DNA of 64,000 nt, taken from contig CALFBH010000031.1 in assembly GCA_937951615.1 (NCBI GenBank), positions 1 through 64,000 on the forward strand. The letters run 5' to 3'. The notes under the pieces were generated by a model. That model saw nothing but the letters and a program-made list of their open reading frames with translations, was not told the origin of the DNA and searched no databases. Shown piece after piece: positions 26,424 through 34,897 of this stretch. The DNA is from an uncultured Saprospiraceae bacterium (GTDB lineage: Bacteria; Bacteroidota; Bacteroidia; Chitinophagales; Saprospiraceae). How positions within the stretch are numbered: position 1 is the stretch's first letter; the number at the start of each line of letters is the position of its first letter. The translations under genes and the position numbers were made by a program.

Positions 26424-27096
26424 CACAGAATCTTTATCTAATTTATTGATCAAATTCGCTTTTGACATCGCTATGGTTTTCCTTATTGTTAAGGTCATCT
26501 ACAGCAAAAACAACAATAAGCGAGATCATATTTTTACCTATTTTATTTTTAATATCCTAATCTTTTTCCTCTGCCACCTTATGATTAATGTGGAGCTGGG
26601 AATGGGATTTGCCTTTGGGCTATTTGCCTTGTTCTCGATTATGCGCTATCGTACGCAGACCATCAGTATCAAGGACATGACCTATCTGTTTTCGGTCGTT
26701 TGTATTGCAGTAATGAATGCAATGAACACGAACTCCTTAAGCATGGTAGAGCTGGTTTTCATTAACCTGACTATTGTAGCGGCTATTTTTATTCTGGAAA
26801 AAACATTTTTCAGCGAAAATATCATCTCCCGTAAAGTGGCTTATGAAAAAGTAGCTTTGGTACAGCCTCAGCATTATGATGAATTGAAAGCCGATCTTGA
26901 AGCTCGAATGGGTTTGAATATCAAAAAAATTGAAGTATATTCGGTCAATTATTTGAATGACAGTGCAGTATTATTCGTCCACTATAATGCGGACGAATAT
27001 GCCAACCAATTAGAGAGCAAAGTCGATTTAGACGAACTGGATAAAGCACAATTCAATGGAACAACAGAAAGCAAATTAGAGGAAGCCATGATATGA
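26371..27096 (+). CDS. DUF4956 integral membrane protein
   Basis: The 241-aa protein has about four membrane helices in residues 25-145 and a soluble C-terminal domain of about 90 residues. The loop GFALFSIMRYRTQTISIKDM (shown by its key part, LFSIMRYRTQTI) is the DUF4956 signature. These proteins are regularly encoded beside VTC-domain proteins and may channel or accept the polymer. It overlaps the VTC gene by 53 bp and the next gene by 4 bp (ATGA), so the three genes form one operon. Confidence 0.85.
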   Translation: MTFIETLPQLILEIVWLNTESLSNLLIKFAFDIAMVFLIVKVIYSKNNNKRDHIFTYFIFNILIFFLCHLMINVELGMGFAFGLFALFSIMRYRTQTISIKDMTYLFSVVCIAVMNAMNTNSLSMVELVFINLTIVAAIFILEKTFFSENIISRKVAYEKVALVQPQHYDELKADLEARMGLNIKKIEVYSVNYLNDSAVLFVHYNADEYANQLESKVDLDELDKAQFNGTTESKLEEAMI

Positions 27097-27845
27097 AAGA
27101 TACGCCTTTTGCTGTCCACCGTGTACTGGTCAGCTTTTTACTGGCAGGACTATTTTTTGTTTACCCGAACCAATTTCTATATGCTCAGATATATGATGCT
27201 GAACTATGGAAAGGTGTCGAACTGGAGAAAAGCATTGGAAAAAAGCTTGCCGTTTCGATAAAAGAGCAGGTTCGATTCGACAATAATGTTTCCCGCTTTA
27301 AATCCACTTTTATTAATACCAGTGTAAGTTGGCGCCTCAGTAAAGGTCTGAATCTCTCTGGAGGTTACCGCTTTACTATTCGTGAAAACAAATATAATCA
27401 ACGCTGGTTTACTGACCTCGGCATAAAGCCTAAATCAATACACCCTCGCCTGGATTTGGGTATGCGTATCCGCTATCAGCAAGACTATGCTATTGGGTCT
27501 AGTGTCGAACGGGTTCTTCGACCAAAAGTCAGTTTAAAATACGATCGAAAAAAGAAAAAAGGAAAAAAGAAGCAGATCGACTTTCGTCCTTATGTTTCTG
27601 GTGAAGTCTTTTATGAAATATCCTATAAAGGCAATGAATTTAATAAATATCGCCTGTCTTCCGGCTTTTCTTATCCTTTGAGTAAACGCAATACCGTCCG
27701 ACTTTCTTATACTTACCAACAAGAGTTTAATACAGCAAATCCAAAGTATTCCAGCATATTTGCCGCTGCTTTTACAATAGAATTACCAGGCTATAAATTT
27801 CCGAAACGAGAAAAGGTAAAGTTTGTACCGAGGGTGGTGAGGTGA
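27093..27845 (+). CDS. DUF2490-type outer-membrane beta-barrel
   Basis: The 250-aa protein has an N-terminal signal (helix to about residue 31, ending FLYAQ) followed by alternating strands typical of a small outer-membrane barrel. Examples are GLNLSGGYRFTIRENKYNQR, LGMRIRYQQDY and NTVRLSYTYQQEF. The pattern WKGVELEKSIGKKLAVSIKEQ resembles DUF2490 proteins. It is translationally coupled to the DUF4956 gene. A possible role is linking the polymer system to the envelope. Confidence 0.75.
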   Translation: MKDTPFAVHRVLVSFLLAGLFFVYPNQFLYAQIYDAELWKGVELEKSIGKKLAVSIKEQVRFDNNVSRFKSTFINTSVSWRLSKGLNLSGGYRFTIRENKYNQRWFTDLGIKPKSIHPRLDLGMRIRYQQDYAIGSSVERVLRPKVSLKYDRKKKKGKKKQIDFRPYVSGEVFYEISYKGNEFNKYRLSSGFSYPLSKRNTVRLSYTYQQEFNTANPKYSSIFAAAFTIELPGYKFPKREKVKFVPRVVR

Positions 27846-27915
27846 TTGGGTTGCGGGTTGATGAGTTGCGAGGTTGCGGGTTGCCGGTTGCGGGTTATTG
27901 AGTTTTTCAAAAGGA

Positions 27916-27952
27916 AAGGTCTTTACAAATCAGTGATTTTTGTAAAGACCTT
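27916..27952. terminator. hairpin terminator after the VTC operon
   Basis: AAGGTCTTTACAAA (27916-27929) pairs perfectly with TTTGTAAAGACCTT (27939-27952), giving a 14-bp stem. It lies between the operon on plus and the tRNA on minus. Just upstream (27847-27903) are GGTTGCGGGTTG-type word repeats. Confidence 0.75.
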
Positions 27953-28043
27953 GCACATAAGTCAATTAATAATTTAAAATTGTTTTGCAAAGCAAAATAC
28001 TCGCCTATCAACCCATTACTAATCAACTAATCACTAAGATTGT

Positions 28044-28117
28044 GAGTCATACTGGATTCGAACCAGTGACCTCTGCCCTGTCAAGGCAGCGCTCTAAACC
28101 AACTGAGCTAATGACTC
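28044..28117 (-). tRNA. tRNA-Val (anticodon GAC)
   Basis: The 74-nt gene on the minus strand begins GAGTCATTAGCTCAGTTGG. It has a 7-bp acceptor stem (GAGTCAT/ATGACTC), a D-arm, an anticodon loop TTGACAG giving anticodon GAC, and a T-arm with GGTTCGAATCC. CCA is not encoded. GAC reads valine codons GUC and GUU. Confidence 0.95.
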
Positions 28118-28132
28118 TTATTTTCGGGACGG

Positions 28133-28140
28133 CAAATTTA
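28133..28140 (-). promoter_or_regulatory. -7 box upstream of tRNA-Val
   Basis: TAAATTTG on the minus strand, followed by CCGTCCCG and ending 16 bases before the tRNA 5' end. It fits the TAnnTTTG consensus. A good -33 TTG at the usual spacing was not clear. Confidence 0.55.
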
Positions 28141-28294
28141 AGCCTTTTTTATTCAATTATCATAAGTTCGGGCGAATAAATTGACTTGATTAGAATTTAT
28201 TTTAGTCTCCTTCCTCAGTCAAATCTGGTTTATCATTCCTCATTTATACATCATTCCTTTTCCAAAAGAAACCACAACGTTAATACATTATGGC

Positions 28295-28332
28295 AGATAA
28301 AGCCAAATTATTTAAATAATTTGGCTTTATCT
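28295..28332. promoter_or_regulatory. perfect 38-bp palindrome upstream of the DUF234 ATPase
   Basis: The sequence from AGATAAAGCC to GGCTTTATCT, centred on TTTAAA at 28311-28316, is identical to its reverse complement over 38 bp. A further half-site AGCCAAATTAT sits at 28352-28362, only 6 bp before the ATG. This layout suggests an operator for a dimeric regulator, or a structured 5' leader. Confidence 0.8.
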
Positions 28333-28367
28333 CCATTTTTTAGCAACTTAGAGCCAAATTATCACAA

Positions 28368-29786
28368 ATGAAACAAGGATTAATTGGCAGAACAAAAGAA
28401 ATTCGAAAACTTCATGGCTATATAAAATCTCGTAAATCGGAGTTTGTTGCATTATATGGGCGGCGAAGAGTGGGTAAGACCTATCTTATCCGTCAGGTCT
28501 TCGATGGACAAATGACTTTTCACTTAACAGGCTTAGCCAATGTGGGTAAAAAAGCACAATTAACTCAATTCCACGCCGAATATTTAAAATATTTTCCGGA
28601 AAACGAAGGAATTACGCCGGCGGCGGATTGGTTTGGTGCTTTTCGCCAATTGATAGCTGCGCTAGAAGAAAAGAAATCCATTCAGAAAAAGGTCATTTTT
28701 TTAGATGAACTCCCCTGGCTAGATACTCGGGGATCTCATTTTTTATCCGGTCTGGAACATTTCTGGAACAGTTGGGCAAGTGCCAGAACAGATATTCTAT
28801 TAATTGTTTGTGGTTCAGCTGCGAGCTGGATGATTAACAATTTATTGAATAATAGAGGAGGCTTACATAATCGGATAACTGCCAGAATTAAATTAGAACC
28901 ATTTAACCTTTCAGAGACGGAGGCATTTCTCAAAGAAAAACAAATTATTTATAACCGATATCAAACGGTTTTGCTGTATATGGTTTTTGGTGGCGTCCCG
29001 TTTTATTTAGAGCAAATTGATAGTGGATTAAGTGCTATGCAGAATATTAATGAACTCTGCTTTGAAAGAAATGCGCCTTTCAGAACAGAGTATGATAATT
29101 TATATGCCTCCCTTTTCAACCAATCTGACCGGCATAAATCCGTAATCGAAGCACTATCCAGCAAAAAGAAAGGTTTAAGCAGAGAAGCCATTATCAAAAC
29201 CACCAAATTATCAAATGGAGGAGGTTTATCTCGTATTTTAAAAGAATTAGAAGAAAGCAATTTCATTAGAAAATACCGTTCTTTTGGTAAAAAAGAAAAA
29301 GACAGCCTATATCAATTGACAGATCTGTACTCCCTTTTTTATTTGAATTTTATTAAAAAATCAAGTTCTGATGATGAATATTTCTGGACGAACGCATTAG
29401 AGTCGCCTCTTTTTAGAACATGGAGTGGTTATGCTTTTGAAATGGTTTGTCTGCACCACATATCCGCCATCAAAAACGCTTTGAGAATAGGCGGTATACA
29501 GACTTCTGTTGCTTCCTGGCATTCTGCTTCTGCCCAAATAGATTTATTAATTGACAGGAAAGATCAGGTCATTAATCTTTGCGAAATGAAATTTTCTATT
29601 CATCCTTACAGTATAGATAAAAAATATGCCGCAAACCTTCGTAATAAAATAGGGAGTTTTAAGACAGATACAGGTACAAAAAAAGCTATCTTTTTAACGC
29701 TAATTAGCACTTATGGTCTGGCGAATAATCAATATGCCGGTATGGTCCAAAATGATTTGGATATGGATGTCCTATTTGTAAATTAG
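28368..29786 (+). CDS. AAA+ ATPase with C-terminal DUF234 nuclease-like domain
   Basis: The 472-aa protein belongs to the archaeal-type ATPase family common in Bacteroidota. Walker A is GRRRVGKTYL (31-40) and Walker B is VIFLDELPWL (109-118). A winged-helix segment (SREAIIKTTKLSNGGGLSRI) lies at about 270-290. The C-terminal DUF234 part has QIDLLIDR...INLCEMKFS (about 385-405), a PD-(D/E)XK-like Asp...Glu-x-Lys pattern. The biological role of the family is unsettled. It is transcribed alone behind a striking palindrome. Confidence 0.88.
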   Translation: MKQGLIGRTKEIRKLHGYIKSRKSEFVALYGRRRVGKTYLIRQVFDGQMTFHLTGLANVGKKAQLTQFHAEYLKYFPENEGITPAADWFGAFRQLIAALEEKKSIQKKVIFLDELPWLDTRGSHFLSGLEHFWNSWASARTDILLIVCGSAASWMINNLLNNRGGLHNRITARIKLEPFNLSETEAFLKEKQIIYNRYQTVLLYMVFGGVPFYLEQIDSGLSAMQNINELCFERNAPFRTEYDNLYASLFNQSDRHKSVIEALSSKKKGLSREAIIKTTKLSNGGGLSRILKELEESNFIRKYRSFGKKEKDSLYQLTDLYSLFYLNFIKKSSSDDEYFWTNALESPLFRTWSGYAFEMVCLHHISAIKNALRIGGIQTSVASWHSASAQIDLLIDRKDQVINLCEMKFSIHPYSIDKKYAANLRNKIGSFKTDTGTKKAIFLTLISTYGLANNQYAGMVQNDLDMDVLFVN

Positions 29787-29835
29787 GAATGTTTTTTAAA
29801 AATTTACGCTTGGGTTTGCATTTCCACATATTTCA

Positions 29836-30627
29836 TCATTCCTTTCCAAAAGAAACCACCACCTCTCCTAGCGTACTGAACTCAACTTTAAACGAATCGC
29901 CTGGCTCTACTGCCGACATAGGTCCCATTGCGCCAGATAGGATGACTTGTCCTGCACGAAGGGGCTTGCCGAGTTCTGCCATTGTTTTGGCGAGCCAAAG
30001 TGTGGCATTCACTGGTGAACCAAGGCAGGCAAAACCTGTACCTTCCGATACTTTTTCACCATTTTTGTATAATACCATCGCTTCTTTGGTCACATCAAAT
30101 TCCTTAAGTAGCATAGGTCGGTGTCCAATCACAAAATGACTGGCAGAAGCATTATCCGCAATGGTATCTGTGATGCGGATGTTCCAACCTTCTATCCGAC
30201 TGCCCACAATCTCCAGTGAAGCCACTGCATAGTCAATCGCCGACAAAACATCTGCCACACCTATATCCGAAGAAGGCAAATCGCGTCCCAATACAAAAGC
30301 AATTTCGGCTTCTACTTTGGGTTGCATGACTGCTGTCCACGGAATTTCAGCCCCGTTCAAGACTTCCATTGTGTCAAACAAAAAACCATAATCTGGCTGA
30401 TCTACCCCCAGTTGTTTTTGCACTGCAACGGAGGTCAGTCCAATTTTACTTCCTATAATTCGTTGTCCGGCTTCTAGGCGGAGCTGGGTATTGACTTCCT
30501 GTATAGCATAGGCAGTGGCGAGGTCAGTTTCTCCAATCAACTCGCGTATCGGTGAACAGGTTTGCCGGGTTTCAGTTGCCTGGCGGAGCTGTTGTGCAGC
30601 CATTTCTACTTCTCTTGTTGTTAACAT
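29836..30627 (-). CDS. 2-oxopent-4-enoate hydratase-like (fumarylacetoacetase superfamily) enzyme
   Basis: The 263-aa protein resembles MhpD/2-keto-4-pentenoate hydratase, which hydrates dienoate products of aromatic meta-cleavage. Metal-ligand context is KVEAEIAFVLGRDLP and the Glu-rich loop before it; GSKIGLTS and FACLGSPVNATLWLA are typical. The start was moved to the ATG at 30627 because the longer frame begins MNLAFEFEF, which is encoded by a dispersed intergenic repeat. No other meta-cleavage gene is adjacent, so the substrate is uncertain. Confidence 0.85.
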   Translation of the reverse strand: MLTTREVEMAAQQLRQATETRQTCSPIRELIGETDLATAYAIQEVNTQLRLEAGQRIIGSKIGLTSVAVQKQLGVDQPDYGFLFDTMEVLNGAEIPWTAVMQPKVEAEIAFVLGRDLPSSDIGVADVLSAIDYAVASLEIVGSRIEGWNIRITDTIADNASASHFVIGHRPMLLKEFDVTKEAMVLYKNGEKVSEGTGFACLGSPVNATLWLAKTMAELGKPLRAGQVILSGAMGPMSAVEPGDSFKVEFSTLGEVVVSFGKE

Positions 30628-30640
30628 GATTTTAGTATAA

Positions 30641-30670
30641 AATTCAAATTCAAACGCCAAATTCAAAAAA
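30641..30670. repeat. dispersed repeat AATTCAAATTCAAACGCC, copy 1
   Basis: A stretch of about 29 bp is identical to 32096-32124. A shorter inverted copy is at 49469-49488. It lies right upstream of the hydratase start. Confidence 0.85.
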
Positions 30671-30810
30671 CATTTGCAATGAATCGGTCATCTGGCTTTT
30701 AACTGGACTTTTAAGTAATGGGGCATAAATAATTTAATATTCTCCAAAAATACAGGAAAACGGCTTCAAATTTTCTATTTCATCCCGAAAAAGCTAAATT
30801 TGAATCCAAG

Positions 30811-31344
30811 ATGTCATCTACCATTATCATATTACTCATCATTATCGGCTTTGTGACGCTGGTTTTGTTCATCATTACTTTGTTCCTGCCTTCTGCATGG
30901 ACGATTGAAGAACAGACCATTATTGCTGCCAATCCTGCGGCTGTTTTTCCTTATATTAATGAATCTCGCCGTTGGCGAAGTTGGAGCATGTGGAGCAAAA
31001 AACAGGATGCTACGATTGAACTGACTTATAATGATATTGAAAAAGGATTAGGTGCTATACAACAATGGACCAGCTTGCAAGCTTCTGGTACGCTTACTAT
31101 TGTGCAAAGCAATGACGATGAATCTATTCAATACCACCTAGATATTGATAAGCAAAATTTTATTGTCTATGGACAAATTTTACTCGCTCCAGTAGACCAA
31201 GCAACAAATGTTATCTGGACCAGCCGTAGTGAGTTCAATAGTTTTAATCCTTTACGGCGTCTTCAAAGTGCAGCTCTCCGACGAATGTTGTCCTATCAGA
31301 TGAAAGCGGGCTTGTTGCAGCTTAGTGAGTTGGTGAAACGTTAA
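30811..31344 (+). CDS. membrane-anchored SRPBCC (START-like) protein
   Basis: The 177-aa protein has one N-terminal membrane helix (about residues 5-25). It is followed by a domain with the polyketide-cyclase/SRPBCC pattern EEQTIIAANPAAVFPYINES, a central RWRSWSMWSKKQDATIEL and the C-terminal long helix LLSYQMKAGLLQLSELV (read as RMLSYQMKAGLLQLSEL). SRPBCC domains bind hydrophobic ligands. No operon partner is evident. Confidence 0.75.
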   Translation: MSSTIIILLIIIGFVTLVLFIITLFLPSAWTIEEQTIIAANPAAVFPYINESRRWRSWSMWSKKQDATIELTYNDIEKGLGAIQQWTSLQASGTLTIVQSNDDESIQYHLDIDKQNFIVYGQILLAPVDQATNVIWTSRSEFNSFNPLRRLQSAALRRMLSYQMKAGLLQLSELVKR

Positions 31345-31403
31345 AATTGCCACCTATCCGACAATTACATTAAAATCACTTACAATAAGTACCTCAGGTC
31401 AAT

Positions 31404-31411
31404 TATCTTTG
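31404..31411 (+). promoter_or_regulatory. -7 box TATCTTTG upstream of the 31451 lipoprotein gene
   Basis: It matches TAnnTTTG and lies 39 bases before the chosen start. A -33 element was not clear. This placement supports the internal ATG at 31451 over the frame start at 31409. Confidence 0.5.
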
Positions 31412-31450
31412 TACACTCTAACAAATTGTGCAAAAACTAGGCTAATTATT

Positions 31451-32092
31451 ATGAAACGTATTCATCTCCTATGGATTTTCGCAGTGCTATTTATAGTATC
31501 CTGCGGACAAACCCCAACTCCGTCTGCGGAAACTACTAAGGATAATACAACTGCTCCCAATACAGAAAAACGCATCGGTTCAGTTGACGAAAAATCATCC
31601 GATAAAAAAACAAAGTCAAAGGAACAGTTAATCTCTGGTGATTCCAAAACCCCTACTTTCTTTTCCCAATCCACCAACAAGATTGTTCGACTGGTCGCTG
31701 ACGCCACTTCTTATGATAAAAAATTTGGCGAAAGCCACCGAGTATTAAAAATATACACTGGAGATAATGAGCAGGAAAAAGAACTCAAAAGCATCCTGCT
31801 TCCGGTCAATTCAAGTCCTGATTTTCGATATAGTTTTGCGGATGTCTATGCAGAAGGAGAACAGGAGTGGCTGCTGATTCAGGGCTATTATTTCTTTTTT
31901 GTGTATGATGTGGTCAATGACCATTTATCAGAAAAAATCTTTCCAGCTAAACCCAAAAATTTTGAAGGCGTAGATGCGCAATCTGGTAGTATTACTTCTT
32001 TGTTATTGGAAAACAATCAGGTGAAAGGCATGGCGCAGGATATTGGGCATTTTGCTATTGATATTGCAGATTTGAAAAGCCAGTTTAAATAA
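31451..32092 (+). CDS. lipoprotein of unknown function
   Basis: A 213-aa lipoprotein beginning MKRIHLLWIFAVLFIVSCGQ, with the lipobox cysteine at residue 18. The start was moved from 31409 to 31451 because the preceding residues break the signal peptide. A low-complexity Thr/Ser/Lys linker (about 20-60) precedes a beta-rich domain (about 75-210). No family is recognised. The CotH gene follows after 42 bp that contain a dispersed repeat. Confidence 0.72.
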   Translation: MKRIHLLWIFAVLFIVSCGQTPTPSAETTKDNTTAPNTEKRIGSVDEKSSDKKTKSKEQLISGDSKTPTFFSQSTNKIVRLVADATSYDKKFGESHRVLKIYTGDNEQEKELKSILLPVNSSPDFRYSFADVYAEGEQEWLLIQGYYFFFVYDVVNDHLSEKIFPAKPKNFEGVDAQSGSITSLLLENNQVKGMAQDIGHFAIDIADLKSQFK

Positions 32093-32095
32093 AAA

Positions 32096-32125
32096 AATTC
32101 AAATTCAAACGCCAAATTCAAAAAC
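32096..32125. repeat. dispersed repeat AATTCAAATTCAAACGCC, copy 2
   Basis: Identical to copy 1 at 30641 over about 29 bp, including the GCCAAATTCAAAAA end. It sits 10 bp before the CotH start codon. Confidence 0.85.
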
Positions 32126-32134
32126 AACTCTATT

Positions 32135-33517
32135 ATGTCATTATCCCGCATTTCCATATTCATTATAGTGCTTCTCTTTGCGACCTGCAAGAAAACAGAA
32201 GACGAAAGTCCCTTTATTCCAAGCAACCCTGACTCGGATTTTGAAGTGCCAACCATCACACCTTCTGGCGATGAGCAGTTTCTCAATATGGATTCAGACT
32301 ATATTTTTGATCAGTCGAAACTGGCTACTTTTGAACTAAAAATACCTGGTTCTGCCCTAGCACAAATCAATGCAAATCCGGCTGCAGAACAATATGTGGA
32401 AGGCATGTTGATTTTTGAAGGCGATACCATTAGTCCGGTTGGAGTGAGGTATAAAGGCTCGATTGGTGCTTTTGTCAATTGTCTTTCTGGTTCTGACTGG
32501 GCAAATCCTTCTGGTCAAAAAATCTGCACCAAACTCTCCATGAAAGTCAAAATCAACTGGGATGGAGCAGATTATAAATTTTATGGCTTAAAAAAGCTTC
32601 AGTTTCATTCCCAAAATCAAGACAATTCTCAAATGCGGGAACGGCTAGGCTATTGGTTGTTTCGGGATATGGGTGTGCCTGCGCCACGCTCCGTTCATGC
32701 CCGACTGATGATTAATGGAAAATATTCTGGCTTATATGCACTGACCGAACAAATTGACGGTCGTTTTGCCAAGTATAATTTTGAAGATGATGATGGCAAT
32801 TTATATAAAGAAATCTGGCCACTGAATATGAATGGGCAGCCTTTCTCTGAGCAAACTTATCTCAATCATTTGAAAACCAATGAGGACGAAAGCCCTTCGG
32901 CTGCGCTTATCAGAGATTTTGCACAGGAAATTGCCAATGCTTCACCTACTGATCTACAGGCTGTGATTGCCAATAGAATGGATATACAGGAAATTATTTC
33001 CTATGCCGTTGTGGACAGAACCATCAGACATGACGATGGTCCTTTTCACTGGTATTGCGGTGGAGGGAGTTGCTCCAGTCATAATTTTTATTGGTACGAA
33101 GAGCCGACTTTGGAAAAGCTACATCTGATTCCCTGGGATTTGGACAATGCTTTTGAAAACATCATATTCAATGCCAATCCAGTCACACCCATTGCCGATG
33201 CCTGGGGACAAATCACTGCCAATTGTGCGCCCTTTGAGCATGGTGCTTGGGGACTTGAACAGTGGTCGGCTTCTTGCGACAAACTGACGGGCGGATGGGC
33301 CAGTTTTGAAACAGAATATGAACAGATTTTATCGCAATTTAAAAATAACAGCCTCGCAGCAGCACAGATAAATGTCTTGTTAAGTGATTGGGAAAATCAG
33401 ATTCGCGCTGCCACTCTGGAAGCAGAACAAACGCATGATGATGCGCTATCGGTCAGTAGGTGGGAAATTGCGCTTGGGCAGTTGAAAGGACAGCTTGATT
33501 ATGCTCGGGATAATTGA
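32135..33517 (+). CDS. CotH-kinase family lipoprotein
   Basis: A 460-aa predicted lipoprotein (lipobox FATCKK, Cys18). The CotH domain is an atypical protein-kinase fold. Its key segments are NSQMRERLGYWLFRDMGVP (about 165-183), MINGKYSGLYALTEQID (about 190-206, the activation-loop-like region) and HLIPWDLDNAF (about 329-339, with the metal-binding Asp). In other bacteria CotH genes cluster with VTC-domain and DUF4956 genes. Here those are about 5 kb upstream on the same strand, separated by unrelated genes. Export to the outer membrane is likely. Confidence 0.88.
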   Translation: MSLSRISIFIIVLLFATCKKTEDESPFIPSNPDSDFEVPTITPSGDEQFLNMDSDYIFDQSKLATFELKIPGSALAQINANPAAEQYVEGMLIFEGDTISPVGVRYKGSIGAFVNCLSGSDWANPSGQKICTKLSMKVKINWDGADYKFYGLKKLQFHSQNQDNSQMRERLGYWLFRDMGVPAPRSVHARLMINGKYSGLYALTEQIDGRFAKYNFEDDDGNLYKEIWPLNMNGQPFSEQTYLNHLKTNEDESPSAALIRDFAQEIANASPTDLQAVIANRMDIQEIISYAVVDRTIRHDDGPFHWYCGGGSCSSHNFYWYEEPTLEKLHLIPWDLDNAFENIIFNANPVTPIADAWGQITANCAPFEHGAWGLEQWSASCDKLTGGWASFETEYEQILSQFKNNSLAAAQINVLLSDWENQIRAATLEAEQTHDDALSVSRWEIALGQLKGQLDYARDN

Positions 33518-33581
33518 GCGTCATTTTGAAATATAGAAAAACAAATTGCTTAAAAACACTTCATTATGCGTTGTTTTCTTC

Positions 33582-33589
33582 TAAATTTG
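33582..33589 (+). promoter_or_regulatory. -7 box TAAATTTG upstream of the Septu-like pair
   Basis: It fits TAnnTTTG and lies 33 bases before the chosen start at 33623. The following AT-rich leader has no hairpin. Confidence 0.5.
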
Positions 33590-33622
33590 TAACCTGTATA
33601 AATTTATTTGAAAACTTATAAA

Positions 33623-34897
33623 ATGAACCTGCACAAGATACATATCAAAAATTATCGGGGCTTTGAAGATGTTGAATTTGAATTAAATTCTCATTTCAAT
33701 GTGTTTATTGGCGATAATGGGGCAGGCAAGACTAGTTTTTTGGATGCTTGTGCAATGGCTCTCTCGCCGTTTCTTTCATCTTTTGGTGGTGTAGATATTA
33801 ATCTTAAAAATAATATTCGCATTAAAATGATAGATGGACAACCTCGTCCACAACTTCCCTTTAGCTTAAATTTAGAAGGAAAATTGCTGGACAAACCTAT
33901 TTCTTGGTATTTAAAAAAAACACGCCATGAAATAATATATCAAAGTAGTGGAAGATTAGAGCGTGATGGCAGTAATATGCTGAAATATAGTCGTGCAGGA
34001 GAAAGAATAAACTTCCCACTATTAGCTTATCATGGCACAGGCAGATTGTGGACACAACATGAACCTCCAAAATATACTGTACAGGAAGAAGGAATATTTG
34101 CAGGCTACAGAAACGGTCTTTCTGCCAAATCAGATAGTAAAGCCTTCATTTCTTGGTATAAAACCTATGAAGACGAAATTAGAAAATTTGACCGACCGGA
34201 AGACAAGGTATTTTTAAAAGTTTTAAATGAGACGATTACATCTTTTGTAGAACAATGGGAAGAGATTGCATACAGTTTCAGGCGGGATGAGTTAATTGGT
34301 TTTTATGTCAACGGAGATGGCGAAAGAAAAGAACTGTCTTTCAATCAACTGAGTGATGGATATAGAAATGTGATAGGCATGGTTGCCGATATTGCTTATA
34401 GATGCATCCAATTGAATCCACATTTAAAAGAAAATGTTATTAAGGAAACGGAAGGTATTGTATTGATAGATGAAATTGACTTACACCTGCATCCCAACTG
34501 GCAGCGACGTATTGTCAGCGACCTTAAAAATGCATTTCCAAAAGTTCAGTTTATTGCGACTACGCACTCTCCTTTTATTATTCAATCCCTTAAAAGCGAG
34601 GAATTGATTAATTTAGACACACCCGATACGCCTCCCGAAGCAGAGCCATATAAGTTGAGTATTGAAGACATCGCCGAAAGTGTTATGCACGTTGAAGGTG
34701 TTCCCCGCAGTGTACATTTTAATGAAATGGTTGGCGTAGCCGCAGAATATTATAATTTAATTAAGAATGGGGAAACGGAAAACGCAGAACAAATAGCTGC
34801 GCTTAGAGAACGTCTGACAGAACTGGAAGCACGCTATAGTGAAGATGCTGCCTTTGTAGCCCTGTTAAAAGCAGAAAGAGAAACCAGAGGACTATGA
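33623..34897 (+). CDS. RecF/OLD-like AAA ATPase of a Septu-type pair (PtuA-like)
   Basis: The 424-aa ATPase has Walker A GDNGAGKTS (residues 30-38), an ABC-like signature LSFNQLSDGYRN (about 238-249) and Walker B LIDEIDLHLHP followed by the H-loop TTHSP. This is the PtuA/AAA_21 layout without a TOPRIM domain. The ATG at 33623 was chosen over the TTG at 33608. Its stop overlaps the HNH gene start (ATGA at 34894-34897). In Septu systems the ATPase senses phage and unleashes the nuclease. Function here is by family analogy. Confidence 0.8.
   Translation: MNLHKIHIKNYRGFEDVEFELNSHFNVFIGDNGAGKTSFLDACAMALSPFLSSFGGVDINLKNNIRIKMIDGQPRPQLPFSLNLEGKLLDKPISWYLKKTRHEIIYQSSGRLERDGSNMLKYSRAGERINFPLLAYHGTGRLWTQHEPPKYTVQEEGIFAGYRNGLSAKSDSKAFISWYKTYEDEIRKFDRPEDKVFLKVLNETITSFVEQWEEIAYSFRRDELIGFYVNGDGERKELSFNQLSDGYRNVIGMVADIAYRCIQLNPHLKENVIKETEGIVLIDEIDLHLHPNWQRRIVSDLKNAFPKVQFIATTHSPFIIQSLKSEELINLDTPDTPPEAEPYKLSIEDIAESVMHVEGVPRSVHFNEMVGVAAEYYNLIKNGETENAEQIAALRERLTELEARYSEDAAFVALLKAERETRGL

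Noticed and set aside
30628-30666. 13-residue extension of the hydratase (MNLAFEFEF...)
   Set aside because: It is encoded by the dispersed AAATTCAAACGCC repeat; the ATG at 30627 fits the family length.
31409-31450. 14-residue extension of the lipoprotein at 31451
   Set aside because: It breaks the signal peptide and overlaps the -7 box.
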